DNA of 17,940 nucleotides from Oscillospiraceae bacterium. GTDB lineage: Bacteria; Bacillota; Clostridia; Oscillospirales; Ruminococcaceae. A program made the translations under genes and the position numbers. The number at the start of each line of letters is the position of its first letter. Position 1 is the first letter of the stretch. Shown here in pieces: positions 1 to 6,878 of this stretch. The notes under the pieces were generated by a model. It worked only from the letters and a program-made list of their open reading frames with translations. It was not told the origin of the DNA and did not search any database. The stretch lies in assembly GCA_015067375.1 (NCBI GenBank), contig SVMQ01000016.1, positions 1 through 17,940 of the forward strand. The letters are read 5' to 3'.

Positions 1-386
1 GAGGAGATGAACGTGGTGTTCTGGCTGGCGGGAATGAACACTGTTTCAGCCTTGGGATTGAGATCCTTGTTGGTATGCGCCTGCTGAAACTCAGACTCAA
101 AGTCAGTGGTCGCGCGCAGACCCTTTACGATGACATCCACGTCATCGCGCATATTGAAGTAATCGGCAAGCAGTCCGTCATAGCTTGCGATCTCCACATT
201 CGGGAGATGCGCGGTCGCCTGACGCAGCAGGTCACAACGCTCTGGGATAGTGAATGCGTAGTTCTTGAACGGGTTTATCAGCACCACAACGATGAGCTTG
301 TCGAACATTTTTGAGGCTCTTGTGATTATATCAAGATGTCCGTTTGTTACGGGGTCAAAGCTGCCCGGGTATATTGCTGTTTTCAT
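1..386 (-). CDS. coaD: Phosphopantetheine adenylyltransferase CoaD, 5' part only
   Basis: CoaD transfers AMP from ATP to 4'-phosphopantetheine, giving dephospho-CoA, the next-to-last step of coenzyme A synthesis in the cytoplasm. The visible 128 codons begin MKTAIYPGSFDPVTNGHLD and carry the nucleotidyltransferase TxGH motif at residues 14-17. The central VDVIVKGLR and DFESEFQ segments of the family are also present. The window edge cuts the gene just inside the TFIS part of the family's C-terminal ISSS(x)VR signature, so roughly the last 30 residues are missing. The ATG at 386 follows an AAGGAA ribosome-binding site. It is 23 bp downstream of rsmD, a common pairing in Firmicutes, and probably shares the uvrC-rsmD transcript. 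The segment around residues 104-120 (QQAHTNKDLNPKAETVF) differs somewhat from the usual QMALMNRKL version, but the family call is secure. Confidence 0.95.
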   Translation of the reverse strand, partial: MKTAIYPGSFDPVTNGHLDIITRASKMFDKLIVVVLINPFKNYAFTIPERCDLLRQATAHLPNVEIASYDGLLADYFNMRDDVDVIVKGLRATTDFESEFQQAHTNKDLNPKAETVFIPASQNTTFIS

Positions 387-409
387 GGCTGGGGTTCCTT
401 TCGTTTTGT

Positions 410-970
410 TCAGTCATCCTGCTCTTCGGATGCTTTGGGGCGGTAGATAGTTATCGCGGTGCGCGAGTGGCGCAGCACCTTTGCTATCTCAAATCTGCCG
501 AGATCATGCGGCAGGGTAAGCTCCTTTTCGTGCTCACAGATGATGATGCCGATATCTGACATCTTTTCCTCAAGATGCGGCAGAGCCTTGTTGATTATCT
601 TAAGGTCGTATGGCGGATCGAGTATCGCGATGTCGAATGTTGCGCGTGTGCTTTTCAGAAAAGCAGTGAACGGCATATTGATGACGTGCGCCCTGTCCTC
701 TAATTTCGTGTGCCTGAGGTTTTCCTTTACCACCTTTATCGACGCGATGGCAGAGTCCACGAAATACGCTTCCTTTGCGCCGCGGCTGAGCGCTTCTATG
801 CCAAGCTGTCCGCTGCCTGCGAACAGATCCAGCACTGTGCGTCCCTCTATCTCAAATTGGATCGCGGAGAAGATGGCTTCCTTAACGCCGTCGGTGGTGG
901 GTCTTACGACATCCGTGCCCTCTACGGTGATAAGCTTGCTTCCTCTTGCAGAGCCTGTTATTACTCTCAT
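410..970 (-). CDS. rsmD: 16S rRNA (guanine-966-N2)-methyltransferase RsmD
   Basis: RsmD methylates G966 of 16S rRNA in the assembled small ribosomal subunit, using S-adenosylmethionine. The protein has 186 residues, the usual family length. It starts MRVITGSARG, has the RPTTDGVKEAIFS segment at residues 23-36, the SAM-binding loop DLFAGSGQLGIEALSRGA at about 48-65, and the N6/N2 methyltransferase catalytic motif DPPY at 118-121. The ATG at 970 is 3 bp past the uvrC stop. Its GGAGAG ribosome-binding site lies inside the end of uvrC, so translation is probably coupled. coaD follows after 23 bp. The order rsmD-coaD is conserved widely in bacteria. Nothing unusual in the sequence. Confidence 0.95.
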   Translation of the reverse strand: MRVITGSARGSKLITVEGTDVVRPTTDGVKEAIFSAIQFEIEGRTVLDLFAGSGQLGIEALSRGAKEAYFVDSAIASIKVVKENLRHTKLEDRAHVINMPFTAFLKSTRATFDIAILDPPYDLKIINKALPHLEEKMSDIGIIICEHEKELTLPHDLGRFEIAKVLRHSRTAITIYRPKASEEQDD

Positions 971-973
971 ATC

Positions 974-2797
974 CTAAAATCTCTCCTGTATAAATTCGTA
1001 TAGCTCCTGTGCTTTTTCGGGGCTGATCTTGGCGGTTATCCTGAGCTGTTCCACGGTGGCTTCCTTCATGCCCTGCTTTGTCTTGAACTCCTTAAGCAGC
1101 GCGTGTGCCTTTGCCTCGCCTATGCCTTTTACCTCGGTCAGCTCCAGAGAATATGTTTTCTGCTTGTGCTTGACGCGCTGGAATGTGATGGAGTAGCGAT
1201 GCACCTCGTCCTGTATATTGGTCAGCAGCTTGAAAAGCGCCTTGTTTGCGCTGACGGATATCTCGCCGCCCTCTTTTGCTATCGCGCGCGTGCGGTGCTT
1301 GCTGTCCTTGACAAGTCCGAAAAGCGGCACGCTTATTTTAAGCTCGTCCAGCACCTGTGCAACAGCTGCGACGTGACCCTTGCCTCCGTCTAGCAGTATA
1401 AGGTCGGGAAGCGGCGAAAAGCCCTCGTCGCCGTCGAGGTAGCGCTGCATCCTGCGGCGCAGCACCTCCTGCATACAGGCGTAGTCGTCGATGCCGACAA
1501 CTTCCTTGATGTTGAAGCGGCGGTAGCCTGCCTTGAAAGGTCTGCCGTTGCGGTATACTATCATACCGCCGACGCGCCCTGTTTCTCCGAAGTTTGATAT
1601 ATCGTAGCTTTCGATGCAAAGCGGTATCTTTTCAAGCCCCAGCAGGTCTTTAAGGTCTTCGAGCGCGTTTATCTCCTTGGCAGTCCTGCCGACCTTTAAT
1701 GCGAGATACTCGCTTGCGTTGTTCTTTGCAAGCACTATCTGTGCCATGCCGTCGCCGCGCTGAGGCACGACGAATTTTACCGCATGGCCTATCTTCTCGC
1801 GCAGCAGCTGCGCCACGATATCCATGTCCTCAAACTGACCGTCGATGTATATCTCTTTGGGTATCTCCTCGCGGTCGGGGTAGTAGCTGAGCAGGAAATC
1901 CCTGCGCATCAGCGAGGGGTCGTACTCGTCGCCGATGAAGAAATTCTCCTTATCGACCAGCCTGCCGCCGCGGTATTTGACCACCGCAACGCTTGCAAGG
2001 CTGATATTCTGTGCAAGCGCCACGATGTCGTAATCGTCTGTTTTATAGTCGAATATCTTCTGGGAATTGTGCAGCCTTGCTATCGCCTGTATCCTGTCGC
2101 GGAGCTTTGCTGCTTTCTCAAATTCGAGGTTTTCGGCAGCCTCCTCCATCTCTGCACGAAGCTGCTCTGCTGTCTTTTGTGAGCCTTGCTTTAGGTAATC
2201 GAGCGCCTCGTCGATTATCTTCTTGTATTCTTCTGAGGATATCTTGCCGCGGCATACGCCCATGCACTTTTTTATGTGCATATTGAGACAGGGGCGCTCC
2301 TTGCCGAAATCCATCGGGAAGCTCTTGCGGCAGGTGGGCAGCATGAAGATGGTGTTTGCCTCCTCCACTGCCTGTTTTACGGTAAAGCCGCTTGTGAATG
2401 GGCCGAGGTAATCCGCGTGCGTATCGCTGGTGTTTAGCGCGTAGCTTATGCGCGGATATGCGCCGTGGGATATCTTGATGTAATTATAGCCCTTGTCGTC
2501 TTTCAGCAGGATGTTGTACTTAGGCTTGTGCAGCTTTATAAGGCTGCATTCCAGCACGAGTGCATCTAATTCGCTCGGGCAGACGATGAAATCAAAGTCA
2601 TAGATGTTGCTGACAAGCTTTATCGTCTTTGCGGAGTGTCCTGTATCGCTGCGGAAGTACGATGTGACGCGGTTTTTCAGTGCCTTTGCCTTGCCGACAT
2701 AGATTATCTTGCCCGTTTTATCTTTCATGAGATAAACCCCGGGGTTGAGCGACAGGCGGTTTGCCTTATCCCGCAGGTAGTCTATACGTTCATTCAT
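974..2797 (-). CDS. uvrC: UvrABC excinuclease subunit C
   Basis: UvrC makes the two incisions around a bulky DNA lesion after UvrA and UvrB have found it (nucleotide excision repair). Domains in order are: an N-terminal GIY-YIG nuclease with GVY at residues 20-22, YVG at 33-35 and R43; a cysteine-rich stretch (CLNMHIKKCMGVC); a UVR/UvrB-binding helix near 205-240; a UvrC RNase H-like nuclease with YDISN and LILLDGGKGH; and a C-terminal helix-hairpin-helix region (VKGIGEAKAHALL). I chose the ATG at 2797, giving 607 residues. It has GGAG 8 bases upstream, and the upstream GTG at 2806 overlaps that same GGAG, leaving no ribosome-binding site for it. The length is normal. It is the first gene of the leftward uvrC-rsmD-coaD unit. 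Confidence 0.96.
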   Translation of the reverse strand: MNERIDYLRDKANRLSLNPGVYLMKDKTGKIIYVGKAKALKNRVTSYFRSDTGHSAKTIKLVSNIYDFDFIVCPSELDALVLECSLIKLHKPKYNILLKDDKGYNYIKISHGAYPRISYALNTSDTHADYLGPFTSGFTVKQAVEEANTIFMLPTCRKSFPMDFGKERPCLNMHIKKCMGVCRGKISSEEYKKIIDEALDYLKQGSQKTAEQLRAEMEEAAENLEFEKAAKLRDRIQAIARLHNSQKIFDYKTDDYDIVALAQNISLASVAVVKYRGGRLVDKENFFIGDEYDPSLMRRDFLLSYYPDREEIPKEIYIDGQFEDMDIVAQLLREKIGHAVKFVVPQRGDGMAQIVLAKNNASEYLALKVGRTAKEINALEDLKDLLGLEKIPLCIESYDISNFGETGRVGGMIVYRNGRPFKAGYRRFNIKEVVGIDDYACMQEVLRRRMQRYLDGDEGFSPLPDLILLDGGKGHVAAVAQVLDELKISVPLFGLVKDSKHRTRAIAKEGGEISVSANKALFKLLTNIQDEVHRYSITFQRVKHKQKTYSLELTEVKGIGEAKAHALLKEFKTKQGMKEATVEQLRITAKISPEKAQELYEFIQERF

Positions 2798-2834
2798 GCG
2801 CTGCACTCCGATAACAAATAATTACTCACCTTAC

Positions 2835-2863
2835 ATTTTACCATCTTTCTGCGAAAAATACAA
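2835..2863 (-). promoter_or_regulatory. Candidate sigma-A promoter of uvrC
   Basis: On the minus strand, TTGTAT (2858-2863) and TAAAAT (2835-2840) are separated by exactly 17 bp. The -10 matches the consensus in five of six positions and the -35 in three. It lies 38 bp upstream of the uvrC ATG and downstream of the lacI terminator, where a promoter for the uvrC-rsmD-coaD unit is expected. Confidence 0.5.
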
Positions 2864-2903
2864 GGGGTAAGCAAAATAAATTAGTATTTTGCGGCGCTGC
2901 CTT

Positions 2904-2940
2904 GAAAAAGCTAAGCCCCTGAGCGTGATGTCAGGGGCTT
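2904..2940 (-). terminator. Rho-independent terminator of the LacI-family gene
   Basis: A perfect 10-bp stem (AAGCCCCTGA at 2913-2922 with TCAGGGGCTT at 2931-2940) encloses an 8-base loop. Read on the minus strand, it starts 9 bp after the stop codon of the regulator gene and is followed by AGCTTTTTC. It separates that gene from the uvrC unit. Confidence 0.85.
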
Positions 2941-2949
2941 TGTTGTGTT

Positions 2950-3954
2950 TTAGTAGCTGCTGTCGCCTGTGGATTCTCTGAGGATAAGGGAATGCGGCAG
3001 CTTGTATGTGGTGGCGTCAGGCTCCTCGGATTTTATGTTTGCGATGAGCTTTTCCACGACTGTTTTGCCCTGCAGGTAGCAAGGCTGCTCTACAGTGGAC
3101 AATCTCGGGATGAACATATGCGAATATGAGATGTTGTCAAATCCGAAGAACAACACATCCTTTCCGACGGAGATGCCGTTGCGGATGGCATAGGTCATCG
3201 CGCCGATGGATATAGTATCGGAGATGGAGAATATTGCATCGGGCTTTTCGCGCAGCCGCATGAGCTGTTCACAGCCCCTGAATCCGCTGTCTGCATCGTA
3301 GTCGCCGTAGTATATCAGCTCTTCGTCAACAGGTATGCCTGCATCCTCAAGCGCGCGGCGATAGCCATTCTCTCTGTCGATGGAGGACTGGCTGCGCACT
3401 CTTGTGCTGATAAGACCTATCCTTTTTCTGCCCTTGTTGAGCAGAAGCTTTACAGCGTCGTAGCCCGCCTGCTCGTTGTCTATAGTCACACAGAGTATCT
3501 TGCAGCCCTCAAGCCTTTCAAGACACATTGCAAGATGATACTTGCGTGCGAGGTCGGAGATGGTGTCCGCGTCAAGCTTCGGCGCAAGCAGCACCGCGCC
3601 GTCTACCGCCTTTGAAAACAGCATATTGAGCAGGTGCATCTCGTGGTCAGGGTCGTCCCTTGTGGTGGCGATAAGCACATCATAGCCCTGTGTGTATGCG
3701 GCGTCCTGCATACCGCGCAGCACCTCGGAATAGAAGCTCTGCTCGGTAGACGCTATGATAGCGAGGATACGCTTTGTTTCGCTCTTTCTGAGATCGCGGC
3801 CGAGGAAATTCGGGCTGTAGCCCAGCTCCTCTACAGCGCGGTTTACCGCCTGCACCGCCTCGTCGGAAACATTGGTCTTTTTGTTAAGCACACGCGAAAC
3901 GGTAGCGACAGAAACGTTAGCCGCCCTTGCGACATCCTTTATAGTAATATTCAA
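2950..3954 (-). CDS. LacI/GalR-family transcriptional regulator
   Basis: A DNA-binding regulator, probably of carbohydrate genes; its ligand cannot be read from the sequence. The N-terminus holds the LacI helix-turn-helix (TIKDVARAANVSVATVSRVLN, about residues 4-24) and a hinge helix (SPNFLGRDLRKS). A periplasmic-binding-protein-like sensor domain follows and runs to the C-terminus. I set the start at TTG 3954 (334 residues) because AGAGGTGAG lies just upstream and LNITIKDVA is the normal family N-terminus. An in-frame ATG exists at 4032, but it lies upstream of the promoter at 3988-4016 and would add 26 unrelated residues. The palindrome at 4001-4016 in its own promoter points to autoregulation. 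It stands alone, with a terminator after it. A possible remote target is the sugar-importer ATPase gene at 5657, but no copy of the operator was seen there. Confidence 0.93.
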   Translation of the reverse strand: MNITIKDVARAANVSVATVSRVLNKKTNVSDEAVQAVNRAVEELGYSPNFLGRDLRKSETKRILAIIASTEQSFYSEVLRGMQDAAYTQGYDVLIATTRDDPDHEMHLLNMLFSKAVDGAVLLAPKLDADTISDLARKYHLAMCLERLEGCKILCVTIDNEQAGYDAVKLLLNKGRKRIGLISTRVRSQSSIDRENGYRRALEDAGIPVDEELIYYGDYDADSGFRGCEQLMRLREKPDAIFSISDTISIGAMTYAIRNGISVGKDVLFFGFDNISYSHMFIPRLSTVEQPCYLQGKTVVEKLIANIKSEEPDATTYKLPHSLILRESTGDSSY

Positions 3955-3987
3955 ACGGCTCACCTCTTTGTGTTGGTCTATATCAAT

Positions 3988-4016
3988 ATAATACACTAAA
4001 TGTAAAACGTTTTCAA
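3988..4016 (-). promoter_or_regulatory. Promoter of the LacI-family gene
   Basis: Minus-strand TTGAAA (4011-4016) and TATTAT (3988-3993) are separated by exactly 17 bp. Each matches the sigma-A consensus in five of six positions. The expected transcript start, near 3981, leaves a leader of about 27 bases before the TTG start codon. This arrangement rules out the ATG at 4032 as the start. Confidence 0.7.
4001..4016. promoter_or_regulatory. LacI-type operator overlapping the regulator's own -35
   Basis: TGTAAAACGTTTTCAA contains a perfect 10-bp palindrome AAAACGTTTT (4004-4013) with the central CG typical of LacI/GalR-family operators, and near-symmetric flanks (TGT against TTG). It covers the -35 and part of the spacer of the lacI promoter, so a bound repressor would block its own transcription. 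It also lies about 40 bp upstream of the queH -35. It resembles catabolite-responsive elements, so a CcpA-like protein could bind instead. Confidence 0.65.
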
Positions 4017-4057
4017 TAGGCAAAATGCACAAATGTCAGAAAATTATCAAAATTCTG

Positions 4058-4086
4058 TTGCCTTTATACAGTTTTAGGGGTAGAAT
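4058..4086 (+). promoter_or_regulatory. Promoter of queH
   Basis: TTGCCT (4058-4063) and TAGAAT (4081-4086) are spaced 17 bp apart. They match the sigma-A consensus in four and five of six positions. They sit 34 bp upstream of the queH start codon, divergent from the lacI promoter. Confidence 0.6.
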
Positions 4087-4120
4087 ATACATATATTTGA
4101 TAATAAAACAGGAGAGCATT

Positions 4121-4750
4121 ATGGAAAACTATCAGAAACAGCTGGACAGGCTTGTGGCAGAGCTTGGCGATAAAACGCCGTCGCTGCTGCTTCACAGCTG
4201 CTGTGCGCCTTGCAGCAGCTATTGCATTGAATACCTGTCACAGTATTTTGCTGTTACTATTTTATATTATAATCCTAACATCGCGCCCGAGGAGGAGTTT
4301 TTCAAGCGTGCCGCGGAGCAGCAGCGCCTTGTGGCGGAGATGCCGCTGAAAAATCCTGTCAGCGTGATAGTGGACGAGTATGATGCGGATGAATTCTATT
4401 CCGCGGTAAAGGGTATGGAAAAGCTTCCCGAGGGCGGAGAGCGCTGCTTTGTCTGCTACCGTCTGAGATTGGAGCGCGCCGCAAGGTACGCTGCGGAGCA
4501 TGGTTTTGATTACTTCTGCTCGACGCTGTCCATCAGTCCGCTGAAAAACGCGGCAAAGCTGAATGAGATAGGGCAGGAGCTGTCAGAGATATACCCCGTG
4601 CAGCATCTGCCGTCGGACTTCAAGAAAAAGAACGGCTACAAGCGCTCGATAGAGCTTTCGCATGAATACGGGCTGTACAGACAGAATTACTGTGGCTGTG
4701 TTTTCTCAAAGCGCGAGGCGGCCGAGCGCGAGGCGTGCCGAGCTGAATAA
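4121..4750 (+). CDS. queH: Epoxyqueuosine reductase QueH
   Basis: QueH (formerly DUF208) reduces epoxyqueuosine to queuosine at the wobble position of GUN-anticodon tRNAs. It is the cobalamin-independent alternative to QueG, found often in anaerobes. The protein has 209 residues with the family's metal-binding cysteines: C27, C28 and C31 (HSCCAPC), C109 and C112 (CFVC), and C191 and C193 (YCGC). The segment STLSISPLKNA near 134-144 is also typical. The ATG at 4121 is preceded by AGGAG with 6-base spacing. An in-frame ATG at 4025 lies upstream of the promoter and gives an implausible N-terminus, so I rejected it. It stands alone, divergent from the LacI-family regulator and convergent with the DUF4830-like gene 3 bp away. 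No other queuosine gene is visible here. Confidence 0.93.
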   Translation: MENYQKQLDRLVAELGDKTPSLLLHSCCAPCSSYCIEYLSQYFAVTILYYNPNIAPEEEFFKRAAEQQRLVAEMPLKNPVSVIVDEYDADEFYSAVKGMEKLPEGGERCFVCYRLRLERAARYAAEHGFDYFCSTLSISPLKNAAKLNEIGQELSEIYPVQHLPSDFKKKNGYKRSIELSHEYGLYRQNYCGCVFSKREAAEREACRAE

Positions 4751-4753
4751 GCT

Positions 4754-5224
4754 TTATTCTTCCGCGTGATACAGCACTGTGACAAGACCGCCTGCCTCGG
4801 CAGAGGAGATATCCGCGCCGATTATCTTTCCGTTTTCGACAAGCAGATTGGCGTACATTTCGGGAGAGGATGCAGCTGTACCCGCGGAATGGAAATTAGT
4901 TATATTATATGTATACTTCTTGACGGAATGCGCTCTGTATGGTCTTAGATCGAAGCCCTGCAGCAGCTGCAGGTCGTTGTATTCCTCGTAGACGTCATCG
5001 AAGTTGGTGGGGATGCGCACCTCGGTAAGGTCGCAGTGCGTGGCTTCAGTTTCCCAGCCGCAGGAGTTGATGAACGCGATGCGGTCGCCGTTCGTGATGC
5101 CGCTTATACTGTCGTCTGTTTCAGACAGCCGCACCGCGCCCCAGATACCTGCCGCTATCAGCAGGGCAGCGCCTGCCATGATGCATCCGCCCGAGTGCGG
5201 GCGCTTCCTTTTGCTTTTGCTCAT
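4754..5224 (-). CDS. Membrane-anchored protein with DUF4830-like domain
   Basis: Function unknown. The 156-residue protein begins MSKSKRKRPHSGG, a basic cytoplasmic stub. One hydrophobic segment follows (about residues 14-32), then an exported domain of about 120 residues. The domain reads INSCGWE, TEVRIPTNFDDVYEEYN and LQGFDLRPYRAHSVKKYTY, followed by a YANLLVENGKIIGADI strand pair; this is the pattern I know as DUF4830 in gut Clostridia. I chose the ATG at 5224 because GGAGGT lies 6 bases upstream; an upstream in-frame start at 5251 has no such site. It is convergent with queH, with 3 bp between stop codons and no hairpin between them. The family match comes from memory of its motifs, so the domain name is less certain than the gene itself. 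Confidence 0.8.
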   Translation of the reverse strand: MSKSKRKRPHSGGCIMAGAALLIAAGIWGAVRLSETDDSISGITNGDRIAFINSCGWETEATHCDLTEVRIPTNFDDVYEEYNDLQLLQGFDLRPYRAHSVKKYTYNITNFHSAGTAASSPEMYANLLVENGKIIGADISSAEAGGLVTVLYHAEE

Positions 5225-5323
5225 GTCGTTACCTCCGTATATCCTGCACAAGACCGCTGTTTAAGCGGCATCGTACAGGTCGTCTTTAGTCGTTATCCAG
5301 TTATATGCCGCGTCTGCAGGAAT

Positions 5324-5355
5324 ATATGCACAATATCTTGTACCGATATGCACAA
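5324..5355 (+). repeat. Two direct copies of ATATGCACAA
   Basis: ATATGCACAA occurs at 5324-5333 and again at 5346-5355, with starts 22 bp apart, close to two turns of the DNA helix. The spacing suits two protein subunits binding on the same face of the helix. Further copies of the GCACAA core lie on both sides. Confidence 0.55.
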
Positions 5356-5372
5356 AAAACATCTATGGGTTT

Positions 5373-5381
5373 TGTTATAAT
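5373..5381 (+). promoter_or_regulatory. Possible extended -10 promoter
   Basis: TGTTATAAT combines a perfect TATAAT (5376-5381) with the upstream TG of an extended -10 element. No good -35 is found at 16-18 bp. If used, the transcript to the ATPase gene would have a leader of about 270 bases containing the GTGCAATTGCAC dyad and a T-rich hairpin near 5456-5477. Confidence 0.3.
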
Positions 5382-5538
5382 AGCTGAAAAAATAATCGCA
5401 TCCGTTGAAAAGTGCGAAAAACAGGGCGTTTTTTGTGCAATTGCACTATCACCGGCAATTAAAATTGTGCTTTTTTTGTCGCTGTTAGTGAAAATATATA
5501 AACCTGTCAAAAAATATTTGTTGACTTAGGCTCTTTTT

Positions 5539-5567
5539 TTTTCAAGTATATTTTGGTATTATATTAT
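5539..5567 (+). promoter_or_regulatory. Candidate promoter of the sugar-importer ATPase gene
   Basis: TTTTCA (5539-5544) and TATTAT (5562-5567) are 17 bp apart. The predicted start falls near 5574, so the transcript would begin at about the GCC-GAAA-GGC hairpin and have a leader of about 80 bases. A better -35, TTGACT at 5521-5526, has no -10 at normal spacing; TATATT at 5547-5552 is 20 bp away. The exact promoter is therefore uncertain. Confidence 0.35.
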
Positions 5568-5656
5568 TAGTGCCGAAAGGCGTAAGGATTTTATTGTTTA
5601 TTTGATTGAGCGGTGAAATTCTAACAAAATAATGTACATCAGGAGGTCATATTAAA

Positions 5657-6802
5657 ATGGCAAGCTTATCACTCAGAGGCATATACAAGCGTTATCCCGG
5701 CGGCGTTGTTGCCGTTTCCGATTTCACAATGAATATCAAGGACAAGGAGTTTATCGTACTCGTAGGTCCTTCCGGTTGCGGTAAGTCCACAACTCTCCGT
5801 ATGATCGCAGGTCTTGAGGAGATCTCCGAGGGCGAGCTCTTCATCGGCGACCGTCTTGTAAACGACGTTGCTCCTAAGGACAGAGATATCGCAATGGTAT
5901 TCCAGAACTACGCTCTGTATCCTCATATGACAGTATTCGATAACATGGCATTCGGTCTTAAGCTCCGTAAGGTTCCCAAGGATGAGATCAAGAAGCTGGT
6001 TGAAGAGGCTGCTAAGATCCTCGACATCGCTCACCTCCTCGACAGAAAGCCCAAGGCTCTCTCCGGTGGTCAGAGACAGCGTGTAGCGCTCGGTCGTGCT
6101 ATCGTTCGTGATCCTCAGGTATTCCTTCTCGACGAGCCTCTTTCCAACCTCGATGCTAAGCTCCGTGCACAGATGAGAACTGAGCTCTCCAAGCTGCACA
6201 AGAAGCTGGGTACAACATTCATCTACGTTACACATGACCAGACAGAGGCTATGACGATGGGTGACAGAATCGTAGTTATGAAGGATGGTTACATCCAGCA
6301 GATCGATTCTCCTATCAACCTCTACGAGAACCCTGTAAACAAGTTCGTTGCAGGCTTTATCGGTTCTCCCCAGATGAACTTCATCAACGCAAAGCTCCTT
6401 ATGAGAGAGGGCAAGTACACAGTAGAGTTCGGTTCCGAGGACACCAAGACATCCAGAGGCCGCAAGTTCTACATTGAGCTTCCCGCAGCTAAGGCTGACA
6501 ACGAGGCTCTCAAGTACTACGTTGACAAGGACGTTATCCTCGGCATCCGTCCCGAGAACATCCACGACGAAGAGGTATTCATCGCTAACGCTAAGAACAA
6601 CGGTATCATCGAGGCAACTGTTGATGTAACAGAAATGCTCGGTGCTGAGACATATCTCTACCTGACCTGCGAGGGCATCCCCATGACAGCTCGTGTATCT
6701 CCCAGATGCGCTGCTCGTCCTCAGGATGTTGTTAAGCTCGCTATGGATCCCAACAAGATCCACCTGTTCGATGCTTCCGATGAGCACTCTCTCCTCGGCT
6801 AA
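5657..6802 (+). CDS. msmX: Sugar ABC importer ATP-binding protein (MsmX/MsmK/UgpC family)
   Basis: This is the ATP-hydrolysing subunit of carbohydrate ABC importers. Members of this family often energise several different permeases, which fits its standing alone here with no permease or binding-protein gene. It has 381 residues: Walker [10 protein letters not shown] (37-45), Q-loop Q83, signature LSGGQ (135-139), Walker B VFLLDE (155-160), D-loop SNLD (163-166) and H-loop H193. A C-terminal TOBE/MalK-type regulatory domain follows, with GIRPENIH typical. The ATG at 5657 has AGGAGG ten bases upstream. Codon use is strikingly different from the neighbours: GCT, GGT, GTT and CTC dominate and GCG is almost absent. 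This suggests selection for high expression. A strong terminator follows the stop codon. UgpC is an equally common name for such proteins; its sugar substrates cannot be told from the sequence. Confidence 0.93.
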   Translation: MASLSLRGIYKRYPGGVVAVSDFTMNIKDKEFIVLVGPSGCGKSTTLRMIAGLEEISEGELFIGDRLVNDVAPKDRDIAMVFQNYALYPHMTVFDNMAFGLKLRKVPKDEIKKLVEEAAKILDIAHLLDRKPKALSGGQRQRVALGRAIVRDPQVFLLDEPLSNLDAKLRAQMRTELSKLHKKLGTTFIYVTHDQTEAMTMGDRIVVMKDGYIQQIDSPINLYENPVNKFVAGFIGSPQMNFINAKLLMREGKYTVEFGSEDTKTSRGRKFYIELPAAKADNEALKYYVDKDVILGIRPENIHDEEVFIANAKNNGIIEATVDVTEMLGAETYLYLTCEGIPMTARVSPRCAARPQDVVKLAMDPNKIHLFDASDEHSLLG

Positions 6803-6815
6803 TATCGCTTGAATT

Positions 6816-6846
6816 GCGGCGCGGCTTCAATAGCCGCGCCGTTTTT
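6816..6846 (+). terminator. Rho-independent terminator of the sugar-importer ATPase gene
   Basis: A GC-rich stem, GGCGCGGCT (6818-6826) with AGCCGCGCC (6832-6840), extends by a further C-G pair and encloses the loop TCAAT. TTTTT follows at 6842-6846. It starts 13 bp after the stop codon. Confidence 0.92.
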
Positions 6847-6878
6847 GCATACCGCTGCTGTTCTGAAAGGTGGTTGTC

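Larger units (their letters stand above)
5225..5656. other. 432-bp intergenic region, no gene seen
   Basis: This region separates the divergent DUF4830-like gene and the sugar-importer ATPase gene. It is AT-rich with no convincing protein-coding frame. It holds four copies of TGCACAA (5245-5251, 5327-5333, 5349-5355, and inverted at 5433-5439) and a fifth shorter GCACAA, inverted at 5465-5470. It also holds a perfect 12-bp palindrome GTGCAATTGCAC (5435-5446), a small CCGCT/AGCGG hairpin (5254-5268) and a GCC-GAAA-GGC hairpin (5572-5581). It probably contains the promoters of both flanking genes and regulator sites. I found no tRNA or recognisable riboswitch. Confidence 0.6.

Noticed and set aside
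974..2797. A homing endonuclease, because of the GIY-YIG nuclease domain
   Set aside because: The full UvrC domain order and length are present, so this is the repair excinuclease.
3955..4032. N-terminal extension of the LacI-family gene from the ATG at 4032
   Set aside because: It lies upstream of the promoter and operator and adds residues not found before the LacI helix-turn-helix.
4025..4120. N-terminal extension of queH from the ATG at 4025
   Set aside because: The -35 and -10 of the queH promoter lie inside it, and the ATG at 4121 has a well-placed AGGAG and gives the family's usual length.
5669..6787. A 372-codon open frame on the minus strand across the sugar ATPase gene
   Set aside because: It is an antisense shadow. 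Codon bias in the true gene avoids the triplets that would give stops on the other strand. The translated product has no recognisable motif and no ribosome-binding site was evident.
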